Of a DNA stretch of 64,000 bases, positions 8,812-17,257 are shown piece after piece. The stretch's first letter is position 1; every line of letters begins with the position of its first letter. This DNA comes from JAWKOK01 sp963765875 (lineage in GTDB: Bacteria > Chloroflexota > Anaerolineae > Caldilineales > Caldilineaceae). The DNA is taken from NCBI GenBank assembly GCA_963765875.1, contig CAVXYK010000006.1:496001-560000 (forward strand), in the 5' to 3' direction. The position numbers and the translations under genes were made by a program. Below the pieces are notes generated by a model. The model made no database searches and was not told the DNA's origin. It saw only the letters and a program-made list of their open reading frames with translations.

Positions 8812-9869
8812 CTAAACAACCCCAAACTCAAAGACCGTCGTATGATCATATTCTTCGCCCGGCCTCAAGACCGAAGTGGGGAAGTTGGGCTGATTGGGCG
8901 AGTCCGGGAAGTGCTGAGTCTCCAGGCAGAGACCGCTACGCTGCGGATAGACCTTGCCGCCTTTGCCCGTGATCGTCTCAGGCATCATGTTGCCGGCGTA
9001 GAACTGGATGCCGGGCTGGGTGGTGTAGACGTTCATGCAGCGCCCGCTGGTCGCCTCGGTGACCGTGGCCGCTTTGCGCAGCTCGCCCCAGCCATCGGTA
9101 TGCAGCACGAAATTATGGTCGTAGCCGCCGCCGAGCACCAACTGCTCGTCGTCGCCGTTGATGCGTTCACCGATGACGGTGGGCAGGCGGAAGTCCAAGG
9201 GCGAACCATCCAGACTGCGCACCTCGCCGATGGGGATCAACGTCTCATCGACGGGCGTGAAGCCATCGACATAGAGGGTCAGCTCATGGTCTAGGATATC
9301 GCCTTCGCAGGAGAGATTGAAGTAGGAGTGGTTGGTCAGATTCAGGATGGTGGCGGCGTCGGTCGTCGCCTTGTAGTTGATTCCCAACTTGTTCTCATTG
9401 TCGAGCGTAGTAGGTGACCACGACCGACAAGGTTCCAGGATACCCTTCCTCGCCGTCCTCGCTCACATAGCCGAGCTTGAGAACGGCGATGCCATCCTCG
9501 AGGGCAGCTTCTGCGTCCCAAACGACTTTATCGAAACCGACATTGCCGCCATGCAAATGGTTGTCGCCGTCATTCTGCGCCAGGGCATAGCTGGTGCCGT
9601 CCAAGCTGAAACTTTCCGCCGGCGATACGATTGGCGAACCGGCCAACCAGGCAGCCAAAGAACGGACTTTCGCTTAAATACTGGTCCAGGTTGTCAAAGC
9701 CGAGAACGATGTCATCGACGCTGCCATCCCGATCGGGTGTCACTAACGACACGATGGTACCGCCGTAGTCGAGAATCCCGACTTCGATGCCGTTGTCATT
9801 GACAAGCGTGAAGAGTTGGACGTGCTTTCCGTCGGGAAGTTCGCCAAACGGCCGGCTGTTGATATCCAT
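8812..9869 (-). CDS. galM: Aldose 1-epimerase, frame-disrupted
   Basis: Pieces 9570-9896, 9395-9658 and 8812-9387 form one mutarotase of about 350 residues. The start is the ATG at 9869 (MDINSRPFGELPDG) with AAAGGA upstream. Landmarks in order: ILDYGGTIVSLVTPDR, VGRFANRIAGGKF, NDGDNHLHGG with the first catalytic His, LNLTNHSYFNLS with the second, GGGYDHNFVL, and GLCLETQHFPDSPNQPNFP with the catalytic Glu. It interconverts alpha and beta aldoses and so fits the sugar group. Frame breaks fall near 9610 (within the KF-LDGTSYAL stretch) and 9411 (VVTY | TLDNENKLGINY). Each is a one-base event and leaves all active-site residues in place. Confidence 0.85.
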
Positions 9870-10053
9870 GCAGATTGTCCTTTCGTCGTATGTCAAGCCA
9901 CTGAACTATGGCCAGCGAGTCTATTTTCGTTCTTGTAGCCTGATTCTACCGCCTCGTGCCATTTTTGGACAAGCGGTCCGGGTGGTATTCTCTTCGTATC
10001 TTTGAGTGAGCACTTTGGCAGGAACTATTGTGAACGCATAAGGAGCAAAACGG

Positions 10054-10941
10054 ATGGCAAACAAGAACAAGCACGTGATCATTGCGTATTTTGCGAATCT
10101 CATCGCAGCAGAACAAGCTGCCCACAAGATCAAAGATTGGGACAAGGCGAACGACGATATCAAGCTGGGCGGTATCGGTATCTTGACCGAGAAGGACGGC
10201 AAGATCAAGACTCAAAAGGTGGGGGCACGCGCTGCCGGCAGCGGCGCCAAGTGGGGTCTGGCGCTGGGTGCAGCCACCGGCATCCTTACTGGAGGCGTCA
10301 CGTTGATTGGCGGGGCCATCGCCGGCGTCGCGAGCGGCGCAGCCATGGGTGCGCTTTTTCACAAGAGCCTTGGGCTGAGCGATGATGATTGGGCCCGTCT
10401 AGAGACGCGATTGAAGGCAGGCGCAGCAGCCCTGGTCGTCATGGGCGATGAGGATGAAGTTGAGCCCACCCAGCTTGAACTAGCAAGCCTCGGGGGCGAT
10501 GTAGAGAACTTCCAGGTGCCTGACGCAACCATCACTCAAGTAGAATCAGCCGAGAAGGTCGTCCTTGTCGATCCTGATGCCGAAATTGCTGATGATTCTG
10601 AAGAAGATGAAGATATCGCAGAAGTAGATATCGTTAAGATCCAGGCTGACGCCGTGAACGTTCCAGGAACCTGGCAGTCGGTCTATGATACCGATTGTGA
10701 TCAGTGGGATCCGGCATGTGCCGGAACGTATCTGACGGAACGGGAGGATGGCACGTTCAGCGATACCTTTGAAGTACCGGCAGGCGCCTACGAGGTGAAA
10801 GTCGCATTGAACGGAAGCTGGGATGAGAATTACGGAGACGGCGGCGTTCAGAACGGAGCCAACTACCAGTTCGAAGTCGACGAAAGCAGACACGTCACCT
10901 TCTCCTATGACCCGCACAGCCACTTGCTGACGATCGCCTAG
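10054..10941 (+). CDS. DUF1269 glycine-zipper protein fused to a pullulanase-type X25 domain
   Basis: 295 residues from MANKNKHVIIAYF, with AGGAG at 10040-10044. Residues 1-160 resemble DUF1269 membrane-associated stress proteins: a ferredoxin-like start (IAYFANLIAAEQAAHKIKDW), a basic strand, then a glycine/alanine zipper of about 45 residues (LGAATGILTGGVTLIGGAIAG) and the AALVVMGDED strand. A strongly acidic linker (about 165-200) follows. Residues 205-295 match the X25 module normally found in pullulanases and amylases (PGTWQSVYDTDCDQWDPACA, AGAYEVKVALNGSWDENYG, VTFSYDPHSHLL). X25 modules sit in secreted starch enzymes, but there is no signal peptide here. The combination is unusual; function unknown. 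A possible extended -10 (TGGTATTCT) is at 9983-9991. Confidence 0.75.
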   Translation: MANKNKHVIIAYFANLIAAEQAAHKIKDWDKANDDIKLGGIGILTEKDGKIKTQKVGARAAGSGAKWGLALGAATGILTGGVTLIGGAIAGVASGAAMGALFHKSLGLSDDDWARLETRLKAGAAALVVMGDEDEVEPTQLELASLGGDVENFQVPDATITQVESAEKVVLVDPDAEIADDSEEDEDIAEVDIVKIQADAVNVPGTWQSVYDTDCDQWDPACAGTYLTEREDGTFSDTFEVPAGAYEVKVALNGSWDENYGDGGVQNGANYQFEVDESRHVTFSYDPHSHLLTIA

Positions 10942-11005
10942 ACCGCAAATCACAATAGACTAGTGCACGCGTACAGGAATCCGGCTATCGAGATTGGACA
11001 ATGCA

Positions 11006-11033
11006 GAGAGACCTATCGCTTGATAGATCTCTC
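11006..11033. terminator. Hairpin between convergent genes
   Basis: GAGAGACCTATC (11006-11017) pairs with GATAGATCTCTC (11022-11033) with one mismatch and a GCTT loop. T-rich sequence (GTTGTTCTGTTATT) follows on the plus strand. It lies between the DUF1269-X25 gene and the channel gene and could end either transcript. Confidence 0.45.
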
Positions 11034-11097
11034 CGCGTTGTTCTGTTATTGGAGTTTCAGCGAGATCGGAGGCGGTTGAAGAGCGGTTACGCTCTGC

Positions 11098-12246
11098 CTA
11101 GTTCACACCTTCCTGGCCAAACCAAAGATTGGAGATGCGATCATAGGTGCCATCTTCGATAAGGGTCAGGAGCGCCCGGTTGATACCTTCTCGCAATGGA
11201 CTGCCTTGAGGATAGGCAATCCCATAGTCCTCGCTATTGAACGGCTCGCCGGCCATCACTAGATCGCCCTGGCCGTTGTGGTATACGTGGTAGAGCAGGA
11301 TGGGGTAGTCATAGACAACGGCTTGCACGTCGCCGTTTTCAAGCATGACATAGGCGTCATCTATGACAGTGACTGGCACATGGGCGATCCCGCGCATGGC
11401 CAGCCATTGCGCGCCTGTGCTTCCCCGCACGGCAGCCACACGTTTGCCCGGTAAGTCCTGCGGCCCACTGATCGAAGAATTCAACTTAGAGACCGTCAAC
11501 TCTGACGTCACGTTTGCCGTGAAATTTGCGATAATGAACAATCCCATGACCATCCAGATCAATGCAAAGACCCGACCTAAAATGTGGCGCGGCACCCGAT
11601 CGCCATAGCCGACCGTCGTCACGGTCACGGTCGCCCACCAGATGCCGTCCCAGACACCATGGAGATAGCCTTTGGAGAAATCCTCGTCTCGCCGCCGCTC
11701 CATCAGCCAGATCGCGTGGCCCGCTACGATAATGACAATGAATAGAGCAACGAAAAGTCGCCAGATGGCTGGTGTAAGCGCGACCGTCAGAATATCAAGC
11801 AGCGGCGTGCTGGGTTTGACACGCGTCATGATCCCGAGACCCGATTCAAAGTACGGAAAAGAAAAATCGATCAGCTCCTCACGTTCTTTTGTGATGCTGA
11901 TAGCCGCAATCGCGACCTCAGCAGTACCATCCATAACGGTCTCTAGCAACGCCTTAACCGTGTCGACCGTCACATACTCAAACTGAACGCCCAACTCAAG
12001 GGCCACAGCTTCCCATAGATCGATACTAAACCCGGCCGGTTCGCCGTCATCTAGAAAAACGAATGGCTCGACCTCTTTGGTCGAAACAATCAGTGAATCG
12101 GCAGTTCCTTCCTCATCGCCCACTTGCGATGCTGATCGGGATGCTGTCGAGATCGACAATACCAACAGTAGAGCAATTGGCAACGCGATAGACAGTCGCC
12201 AAAATCGCCGTAGCGATTGACGGCTGCATTCGAAAGAAAGGCTCAT
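11098..12246 (-). CDS. GluR0-like ligand-gated potassium channel
   Basis: The 382-residue protein carries an N-terminal signal/membrane segment (about 15-38). It then has the first lobe of a periplasmic amino-acid-binding domain (FVFLDDGEPAGFSIDLWEAV, ISITKEREELIDFSFPYF), a membrane helix (about 160-182), and a pore loop with the K+ filter TVTTVGYGD. A second membrane helix and the second binding lobe follow (LPGKRVAAVRGSTGAQWL, GDVQAVVYDYPILLY, YGIAYPQGSPLREGIN). A binding domain split by a K+-selective two-helix pore is the layout of the prokaryotic glutamate receptor GluR0. It should open in response to an extracellular amino-acid-like ligand and pass K+. The ligand is unknown; the usual Arg of lobe 1 is not obvious. 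It is divergent from the SulP gene. Confidence 0.85.
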   Translation of the reverse strand: MSLSFECSRQSLRRFWRLSIALPIALLLVLSISTASRSASQVGDEEGTADSLIVSTKEVEPFVFLDDGEPAGFSIDLWEAVALELGVQFEYVTVDTVKALLETVMDGTAEVAIAAISITKEREELIDFSFPYFESGLGIMTRVKPSTPLLDILTVALTPAIWRLFVALFIVIIVAGHAIWLMERRRDEDFSKGYLHGVWDGIWWATVTVTTVGYGDRVPRHILGRVFALIWMVMGLFIIANFTANVTSELTVSKLNSSISGPQDLPGKRVAAVRGSTGAQWLAMRGIAHVPVTVIDDAYVMLENGDVQAVVYDYPILLYHVYHNGQGDLVMAGEPFNSEDYGIAYPQGSPLREGINRALLTLIEDGTYDRISNLWFGQEGVN

Positions 12247-12460
12247 ATCAAAACGAACTCCAAATCATCTGCAGCGGGCCACACCCTCTTGAAGATCGGC
12301 TCGCATTCGCCCGACACCGTCGCCCAGGCATTATCGGGTCCAAGTATCGCACATCCCCACGGTTTTGGCCCATCTTACAGGACCAGCATGGTGTCAATCC
12401 CTCCGCAAGAGAGTGTCGAACTATCGCAAGTCCATAGGTGCGCTTGAAAGCTGATCGCGC

Positions 12461-12466
12461 TATAAT
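12461..12466 (+). promoter_or_regulatory. -10 box directly upstream of the SulP gene (leaderless candidate)
   Basis: A consensus TATAAT ends 7 bases before the ATG at 12474, so transcription would begin at or next to the start codon. No canonical -35 stands at 17 bp; TTGAAA at 12444-12449 is too close. Confidence 0.5.
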
Positions 12467-12473
12467 GGCCGGC

Positions 12474-14180
12474 ATGGGTAGATTCAATCAGATTCAAACC
12501 AAATCTCGTAACACAGTCAATCAGCACCGCGGGACCATCGCCTCCGACGCCATGGCGGGCATCACCTTCGCCTTTGTCAATATTCCCCAGGGCATGGCCA
12601 ACGCGCTGTTGGCCGGCGTCAATCCGGTCATGGGACTCTACACGTTGATGGTGGCAACGCCGATCGGCGCCCTTTTCACCAGTTCGGTCTACATGAATGT
12701 GTCGACCACCAGTGCACTCTCGGTTGCTGCCGGCGACGCGCTGGCGGGCATACCGGCTCCTGCCAGAGCCGCCAACATGCTGATCCTTGTGTTGATGGTC
12801 GGCATTGTCCAGTTGCTGGCCGGCCTGTTTCGACTCGGTTCATTGCTGCGATTCGTGTCCAATGCAGTCATGGTCGGTTTCATCAGTGGCGTGGCCGCGC
12901 TGATCGTGCTGGGCCAGTTGGGCGACTTCACCGGATACCACAGTCAATTCGCCAGCAAGATCCTACAGGTAGCCGATCTGACCCTCAATTTTCGATCCGT
13001 CCATTGGCCCACCTTGCTCTTGAGCAGCTTAACGCTTGGCGTCATCTTGGCAGTCAATAGGACACGCTTTGCCAAATTCTCCATGCTGGTTGGTCTATTG
13101 GTCGCAACGCTGGTTTCGGCAATCCTGCAGCCCGAAGGCGTGCCGGTAGTCGGCGACATCGCTGCCATGCCCGACGAACTGCTTCAGTTCGAACTGCCCA
13201 ATCTCATACACGCACCCAACATGATTGCGTCGGCCGTCGCCATCGCCATCATAGGCTTGGTGCAGGGTGCAGGTGTAAGTCAAAGCTACCCCAATCCCGA
13301 TGGCAACTATCCCAAAGTGAGTCGGGACTTCATCGGACAAGGAGCGGCAAATATCGCCACTGGATTCTTCCAGGGAATCCCGGCAGGTGGCTCCATGTCC
13401 GGCACGGCGTTGACTGTCAGCGCGGGCGCCCGAACACGGTTGGCCAACGTCTTCGCAGGCATTTTCGTAATACCACTGGTCATTCTCCTTGGCAGTTTCA
13501 TCGAACTGATTCCCATGCCCGCATTGGCGGCACTGCTCATCGTGGTCGGATACCAGAGTTTTAAACCTCACGACGTTCGAACCGTCTGGCAGACTGGGAA
13601 GATTCCAGCGACCGCCATGGTGCTGACCTTTTCCGCCACCCTGGCGCTGCCCTTGCAGTTTGCCGTTTTCGTGGGCGTTGCAGTCTCCGTTTTATTGCAT
13701 GTATTTCGATCATCCAACCGGATCCGATTGGTCCAATGGCAGATCGTGCCGGGTGGTTTCCCGCTGGAGCAACCGGCGCCGGAGAAACTGGCATCCAACG
13801 AGATCACGATTCTCAATGCCTATGGAAGTCTCTTCTTTGCGGCGGCCAGCACCGCAGAAGCCAAACTGCCGGATGTTGGTGACGCCAGGCGACCGGTGGT
13901 CATCTTCGGCATGCGCGGGCGCGACGAACTCGGCTCGACTTTCCTAAACGTTATCGACAGGTATGCCAAGACACTACGAGAACATGATGGAAGGTTGATG
14001 TTGGTCGGCGTCGGACCCAACGTGATGCAACAACTCATCCGCACCGGACTGGCGACTCGCCTCGGCAAAGAGAACATCATTCCTGAAGACGAGCAGCTCG
14101 GATCGGCATTAAATCGGGCCATTGATGAAGCCCAGGCTTTTCTGGCCACCGATACCAGTAGCGATAACAAACGTACCTGA
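12474..14180 (+). CDS. SulP family inorganic anion transporter with STAS domain
   Basis: 568 residues from the ATG at 12474 (MGRFNQIQTK); two earlier in-frame codons overlap the -10 box and are disfavoured. The membrane part has about 11 hydrophobic segments with the SulP signatures AMAGITFAFVNIPQGMANAL, NPVMGLYTLMVATPIGALF, GAANIATGFFQGIPAGGSMS and PLVILLGSFIELIPMPALAA. Residues ~445-555 form a cytoplasmic STAS domain (NEITILNAYGSLFFAAASTAE, LMLVGVGPNVMQQL). SulP proteins move sulfate, bicarbonate or other small anions across the inner membrane. Without carbonic-anhydrase or sulfur genes next door the substrate stays open. The next gene starts 38 bp downstream and is probably co-transcribed. 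Confidence 0.9.
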   Translation: MGRFNQIQTKSRNTVNQHRGTIASDAMAGITFAFVNIPQGMANALLAGVNPVMGLYTLMVATPIGALFTSSVYMNVSTTSALSVAAGDALAGIPAPARAANMLILVLMVGIVQLLAGLFRLGSLLRFVSNAVMVGFISGVAALIVLGQLGDFTGYHSQFASKILQVADLTLNFRSVHWPTLLLSSLTLGVILAVNRTRFAKFSMLVGLLVATLVSAILQPEGVPVVGDIAAMPDELLQFELPNLIHAPNMIASAVAIAIIGLVQGAGVSQSYPNPDGNYPKVSRDFIGQGAANIATGFFQGIPAGGSMSGTALTVSAGARTRLANVFAGIFVIPLVILLGSFIELIPMPALAALLIVVGYQSFKPHDVRTVWQTGKIPATAMVLTFSATLALPLQFAVFVGVAVSVLLHVFRSSNRIRLVQWQIVPGGFPLEQPAPEKLASNEITILNAYGSLFFAAASTAEAKLPDVGDARRPVVIFGMRGRDELGSTFLNVIDRYAKTLREHDGRLMLVGVGPNVMQQLIRTGLATRLGKENIIPEDEQLGSALNRAIDEAQAFLATDTSSDNKRT

Positions 14181-14217
14181 CAAAAGCGGGTCCAAGAAAT
14201 AGGGGTTGAACGAACTA

Positions 14218-14724
14218 ATGAATGAATCAACGAGTGAGACCTTCTTCGAGAAACTCGATGGACATCGCGTTGCCAAGGTCATTTACGGTACCATCATCGT
14301 GCTGGTGGTTATTGTTACGTTGGAAGATCACCCGCCCACGCCTCGGGTCGCGATCGGCTCTGTGCTGGGGGCCAGTGTTGCCGTGGCGCTAGCCGAATTT
14401 TACTCAGAGTTGATCGGCAAACGCATCCATGAGAGACGTACGCTCTCTCGGATGGAGATACGCGAAATCGTATCAGATGTCAGCGCCGTGTTCATTGGCG
14501 CTTTGCTGCCGTTGCCAATCCTGATTCTTGCCGGGATGGACCTGCTTAGCGTCGACTCTGCACTCAGGTTGGACAAGTGGCTATTAGTCGGCTTGCTCAT
14601 ATTCTACGGCTACGCCGCGGCGTCGCTCAGTGGCAGCAGCAGACTCTGGGCAACCTTCATGGCACTCCTGGCAGGCTCAATTGGCGCCGTCGTTGTATTG
14701 ATCAAGGCGGCACTGAGCCACTAA
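14218..14724 (+). CDS. Small multi-pass membrane protein, unknown
   Basis: 168 residues from the ATG at 14218; a TTG at 14206 is too near the AGGGG ribosome site at 14201. Hydrophobic segments lie at roughly residues 17-34, 43-60, 88-108, 122-140 and 146-165. A charged cytoplasmic-looking loop between segments 2 and 3 (GKRIHERRTLSRMEIREIV) is typical of inside-positive topology. I do not recognise the family with certainty; it has no catalytic motif. It follows the SulP gene closely on the same strand, so a partner or accessory role in that transport unit is possible but unproven. Confidence 0.65.
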   Translation: MNESTSETFFEKLDGHRVAKVIYGTIIVLVVIVTLEDHPPTPRVAIGSVLGASVAVALAEFYSELIGKRIHERRTLSRMEIREIVSDVSAVFIGALLPLPILILAGMDLLSVDSALRLDKWLLVGLLIFYGYAAASLSGSSRLWATFMALLAGSIGAVVVLIKAALSH

Positions 14725-14745
14725 TACACGATGGCGCAAATGGTT

Positions 14746-14874
14746 ATACAGATGCGTAGAGAATGGCGGCAGCCCCCTAGCCCCCAACCTTGGGGGAACG
14801 CTTGGCCTCAGCCTGGCTCTGTCTGCACAGCCTCCCCGAGGGTTGGGGGACGACAGCCGGCTTTTCGATCTGTA
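14746..14874. repeat. MITE-like element, copy A
   Basis: The 129-bp element begins ATACAGATGCG and ends with the inverse ATCTGTAT. Inside the ends are complementary C-rich and G-rich blocks (AGCCCCCTAGCCCCCAACC on the left, GGGTTGGGGGAC on the right), giving imperfect inverted arms of about 50 bases. No coding sequence. It occupies most of the 323-bp gap between the membrane-protein gene and the M28 peptidase gene; I saw nothing else in the gap except an AGGATC ribosome site before the peptidase. A sibling copy lies at 16848. Confidence 0.7.
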
Positions 14875-15047
14875 TCGTCACTCGTGCCACTATGTACTAG
14901 CAACTGTGCGCCGATAAGGAGGGGAAAGACCAAGAGAGCGAACGGACGCAGCCATTTGCCCCATCGCCGGTCAAAATTCTAGGCTCTCCAGACTATTTTT
15001 CAGAGAGCCAAATTCTATTCACATACATAAAGCAAGGATCAGTAACC

Positions 15048-16445
15048 ATGACAACCAATCCGTATCTGTCAATCGATCAGCAGATGGTGGGCGACATTTA
15101 CACATCGTCGGAATCCATGGACAATTTGACCATCCTCTGCGATGACTTTGGCTCTCGTTTCGGGGGCACGCCGGGCGAACGCCTCGCGGCTGACTTCATC
15201 GCAGCCAAGCTGTCCGAGTATGGCCTTAAGAATGTGCAACTGGAACCGGTCGAGTATGTCGGTTGGCGCCGTGGCGATGTCGAACTGACCGTCGTCAGCC
15301 CCATCGAGATGTCAGTGGACTGCATCACCCTGCCCCACTCACCGCCTGCGGATCTGGAGGCAACCGTAATCGATCTCGGCGACGGCGCCCCCTCCGATTT
15401 CGAGAAACACGCTGACGAGATTCCCGGCAAAATCGTGATGGTCAACAGCAAGACCGCACCACGCGGCATGAGTCGCTGGGTCCATCGCAATGAGAAGTAT
15501 GGGCGCAGCATCATGGCCGGGGCAGTCGGCTTCATCTTCGTCAACCACTACCCGGCCTACGGACCGGCGACCGGCGGCGTCGGTGACAACGGCCAGGGTC
15601 CGATCCCCGCCATCTCGCTCTCCTATGAAGACGGCGCCTTTCTCCAGCGCACCATGAAACGCAAGGGCGATGTTGTCCTGCGGCTCAAGAGCACAGACTC
15701 GTTCGAGGATCTGGTCTCGTGGAACATCATCGGCGAGTTGCCCGGCACAGCTGACGACCCTGAGTTGGTCATGCTCGGCTGCCACATCGACGGCCACGAC
15801 ATCTCCCAGGGTGCGCATGATCCGGCTTCCGGTGCAGTCGCTGTGATGGAGGCGGTTCGTGTGCTCAAGAAGTATGGCGGGCCGTTGACGAACACAGTCC
15901 GTGTCGCCATTTGGGGTGTCGAAGAGATCGGCCTCATCGGCTCGACAACCTATGTCGAAAAACATGCCGATGAGCTGGATAAGATCCGTTTCTACTTCAA
16001 TATGGACGGAGCAGGCGGCAAGGGTCGCAAGGATGTGGTGCTCAACGAATGGCCCGATCTGGAGCCGGTCTTTGAGAAGTGGTCAGAAGAGATGGCACTG
16101 GACTGTGCCGTGGGCGAATCAGTCAGCGCCCACTCGGACCATTTCCCCTTCCTGATGGAGGGAGTGCCCACGGCAGAAATGGGCGCAGCGGTGAGCACGA
16201 ACGCAGGCCGTGGCTATGGCCACACCAAGTATGATACCCTCGACAAGGTTGAGCTTCTGGGACTACGTGAGGCGTCATCGTTGGCATCGCGGCTTGCTCT
16301 GCGCATGGCCAATGCGTCAACTTGGCCGGTGTCGCGCCGCAGCCACAAAGCCGTGTCCGCCCTCTTCGACAAGCCCGACTACCAGGCAGAAGCTGAATAT
16401 AGCGCACAGTACAAAGCGTTCAAGAAAGAGAATGGACTGGGGTAA
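15048..16445 (+). CDS. M28 family metallopeptidase with PA insert
   Basis: 465 residues from MTTNPYLSIDQQ. The N-terminal part is the start of an M28 aminopeptidase (FGSRFGGTPGERLAADFIAA). A protease-associated insert follows at about 100-215 (IPGKIVMVNSK, MAGAVGFIFVNHYPAYGP, IPAISLSYEDG). The catalytic half has the two-zinc ligands in order: GCHIDGHD (His), GAHDPASGA (bridging Asp), GVEEIG (catalytic Glu and ligand Glu), NMDGAGG (Asp) and GYGHTKYDTLD (His). All are present, so it should be an active di-zinc peptidase. No signal peptide is visible, which suggests a cytoplasmic role. It is flanked on both sides by copies of the same MITE-like repeat. Confidence 0.9.
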   Translation: MTTNPYLSIDQQMVGDIYTSSESMDNLTILCDDFGSRFGGTPGERLAADFIAAKLSEYGLKNVQLEPVEYVGWRRGDVELTVVSPIEMSVDCITLPHSPPADLEATVIDLGDGAPSDFEKHADEIPGKIVMVNSKTAPRGMSRWVHRNEKYGRSIMAGAVGFIFVNHYPAYGPATGGVGDNGQGPIPAISLSYEDGAFLQRTMKRKGDVVLRLKSTDSFEDLVSWNIIGELPGTADDPELVMLGCHIDGHDISQGAHDPASGAVAVMEAVRVLKKYGGPLTNTVRVAIWGVEEIGLIGSTTYVEKHADELDKIRFYFNMDGAGGKGRKDVVLNEWPDLEPVFEKWSEEMALDCAVGESVSAHSDHFPFLMEGVPTAEMGAAVSTNAGRGYGHTKYDTLDKVELLGLREASSLASRLALRMANASTWPVSRRSHKAVSALFDKPDYQAEAEYSAQYKAFKKENGLG

Positions 16446-16495
16446 GAACAGTTCGATGAATTACGCCAATTTCTGATCGCTCATGGCGTTTTTGC

Positions 16496-16504
16496 TGGTA
16501 TACT
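16496..16504 (+). promoter_or_regulatory. Extended -10 promoter for the dodecin gene
   Basis: TGGTATACT matches the TGnTATAAT extended -10 pattern, 52 bp before the dodecin ATG. No clear -35 is present, which extended -10 promoters can do without. Confidence 0.4.
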
Positions 16505-16556
16505 ACATGTAGCTCCCCATCGATCGCGTTTCTTGATTCGGCGAAAGGAGATTTCC

Positions 16557-16772
16557 ATGGCCGAAAAAGTGTACAAAGTCATCGAGTTGATCGGCACAAG
16601 CGAAGAGTCCTGGGAGAAGGCCGCGGCGGCAGCCGTCGCACTTGCAGCCGAAAGCCTGCGCGACCTGCGCATTGCCGAGGTTGTTGAGCAGGACATGGTC
16701 ATTGAGGATGGAAAAGTGACGGCCTATCGCTCCAAGGTGAAGGTTTCGTTCAAGTATCACGGCGGCGACTGA
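16557..16772 (+). CDS. Dodecin family flavin-binding protein
   Basis: 71 residues from the ATG at 16557, preceded by a strong AAAGGAGA. The sequence AEKVYKVIELIGTSEESWE, the Ala-rich helix ending in AAESLRDLRIAEVVEQDM, and the final strand VTAYRSKVKVSFKYH are those of dodecin. Dodecin is a small protein that forms a hollow dodecamer and stores or buffers flavin (or coenzyme A) in the cytoplasm. The conserved Trp that sandwiches the flavin is present in ESWEKAA. The longer frame from 16533 lies inside the ribosome-site region and is unlikely. It has its own promoter and stands alone between the M28 gene and a repeat element. Confidence 0.93.
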   Translation: MAEKVYKVIELIGTSEESWEKAAAAAVALAAESLRDLRIAEVVEQDMVIEDGKVTAYRSKVKVSFKYHGGD

Positions 16773-16847
16773 GAAAACGCGGTAGGCAGGTGACTGCCTA
16801 CCGCCGACTTCCCACCATCGCATTAGTACAGAATGGCACCAATCATA

Positions 16848-16988
16848 ATACAGATTGCGACGCCGGCGTTCGGCCCCCCAGCCCCCAATCCTGGGGGAGA
16901 CAGTGCAAGGCAAAGCCCTTGCTGGAGTAGAGCGTTCCCCCAAGGTTGGGGGCTAGGGGGCTGCCGATGCGTCTCGCACAATCTGTAT
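16848..16988. repeat. MITE-like element, copy B
   Basis: The 141-bp element begins ATACAGATTGCGACGCC and ends with the inverse ATCTGTAT; the arms also pair through AGCCCCCAATCC and GGTTGGGGGCTAGGGGGCTG. The terminal 8 bases and the C-rich block are shared with copy A at 14746-14874, and part of copy A's left arm is nearly identical to the inverse of this copy's right arm. Confidence 0.7.
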
Positions 16989-17257
16989 GCATATTCACGC
17001 TACGCCGCACGAGGGCTCGTCACATCCATGATCGCCGCAAACGTCTTGGACGACAGCCCCGCCTGAATCCAGTGTGATGGCCCCAGAATGTAGCCCCTTT
17101 ATCGCCCAAAACTAAAATCAGATCGCCCGTCTCGCTTCAGACCAGCGTTTAATGGCCCAAAAGAGGTTGAGCGTTTCAAAATCCATGGCCTCGGAGCTGA
17201 ACCGAATCGCCTGCACGGGTGCGATCTCAGCATAATCGCAACAAACAGGAGCCAACT
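16989..17257. other. Gap upstream of the molybdenum hydroxylase, possible decayed ORF
   Basis: No intact gene. On the minus strand, 17118 to about 17245 reads as an open stretch without a start (AEIAPVQAIRFSSEAMDFE, then TLNLFWAIKRWSEARRAI, stop) that looks protein-like but that I cannot assign. On the plus strand the ribosome site ACAGGAG for the next gene ends 8 bases before its ATG. Confidence 0.25.
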
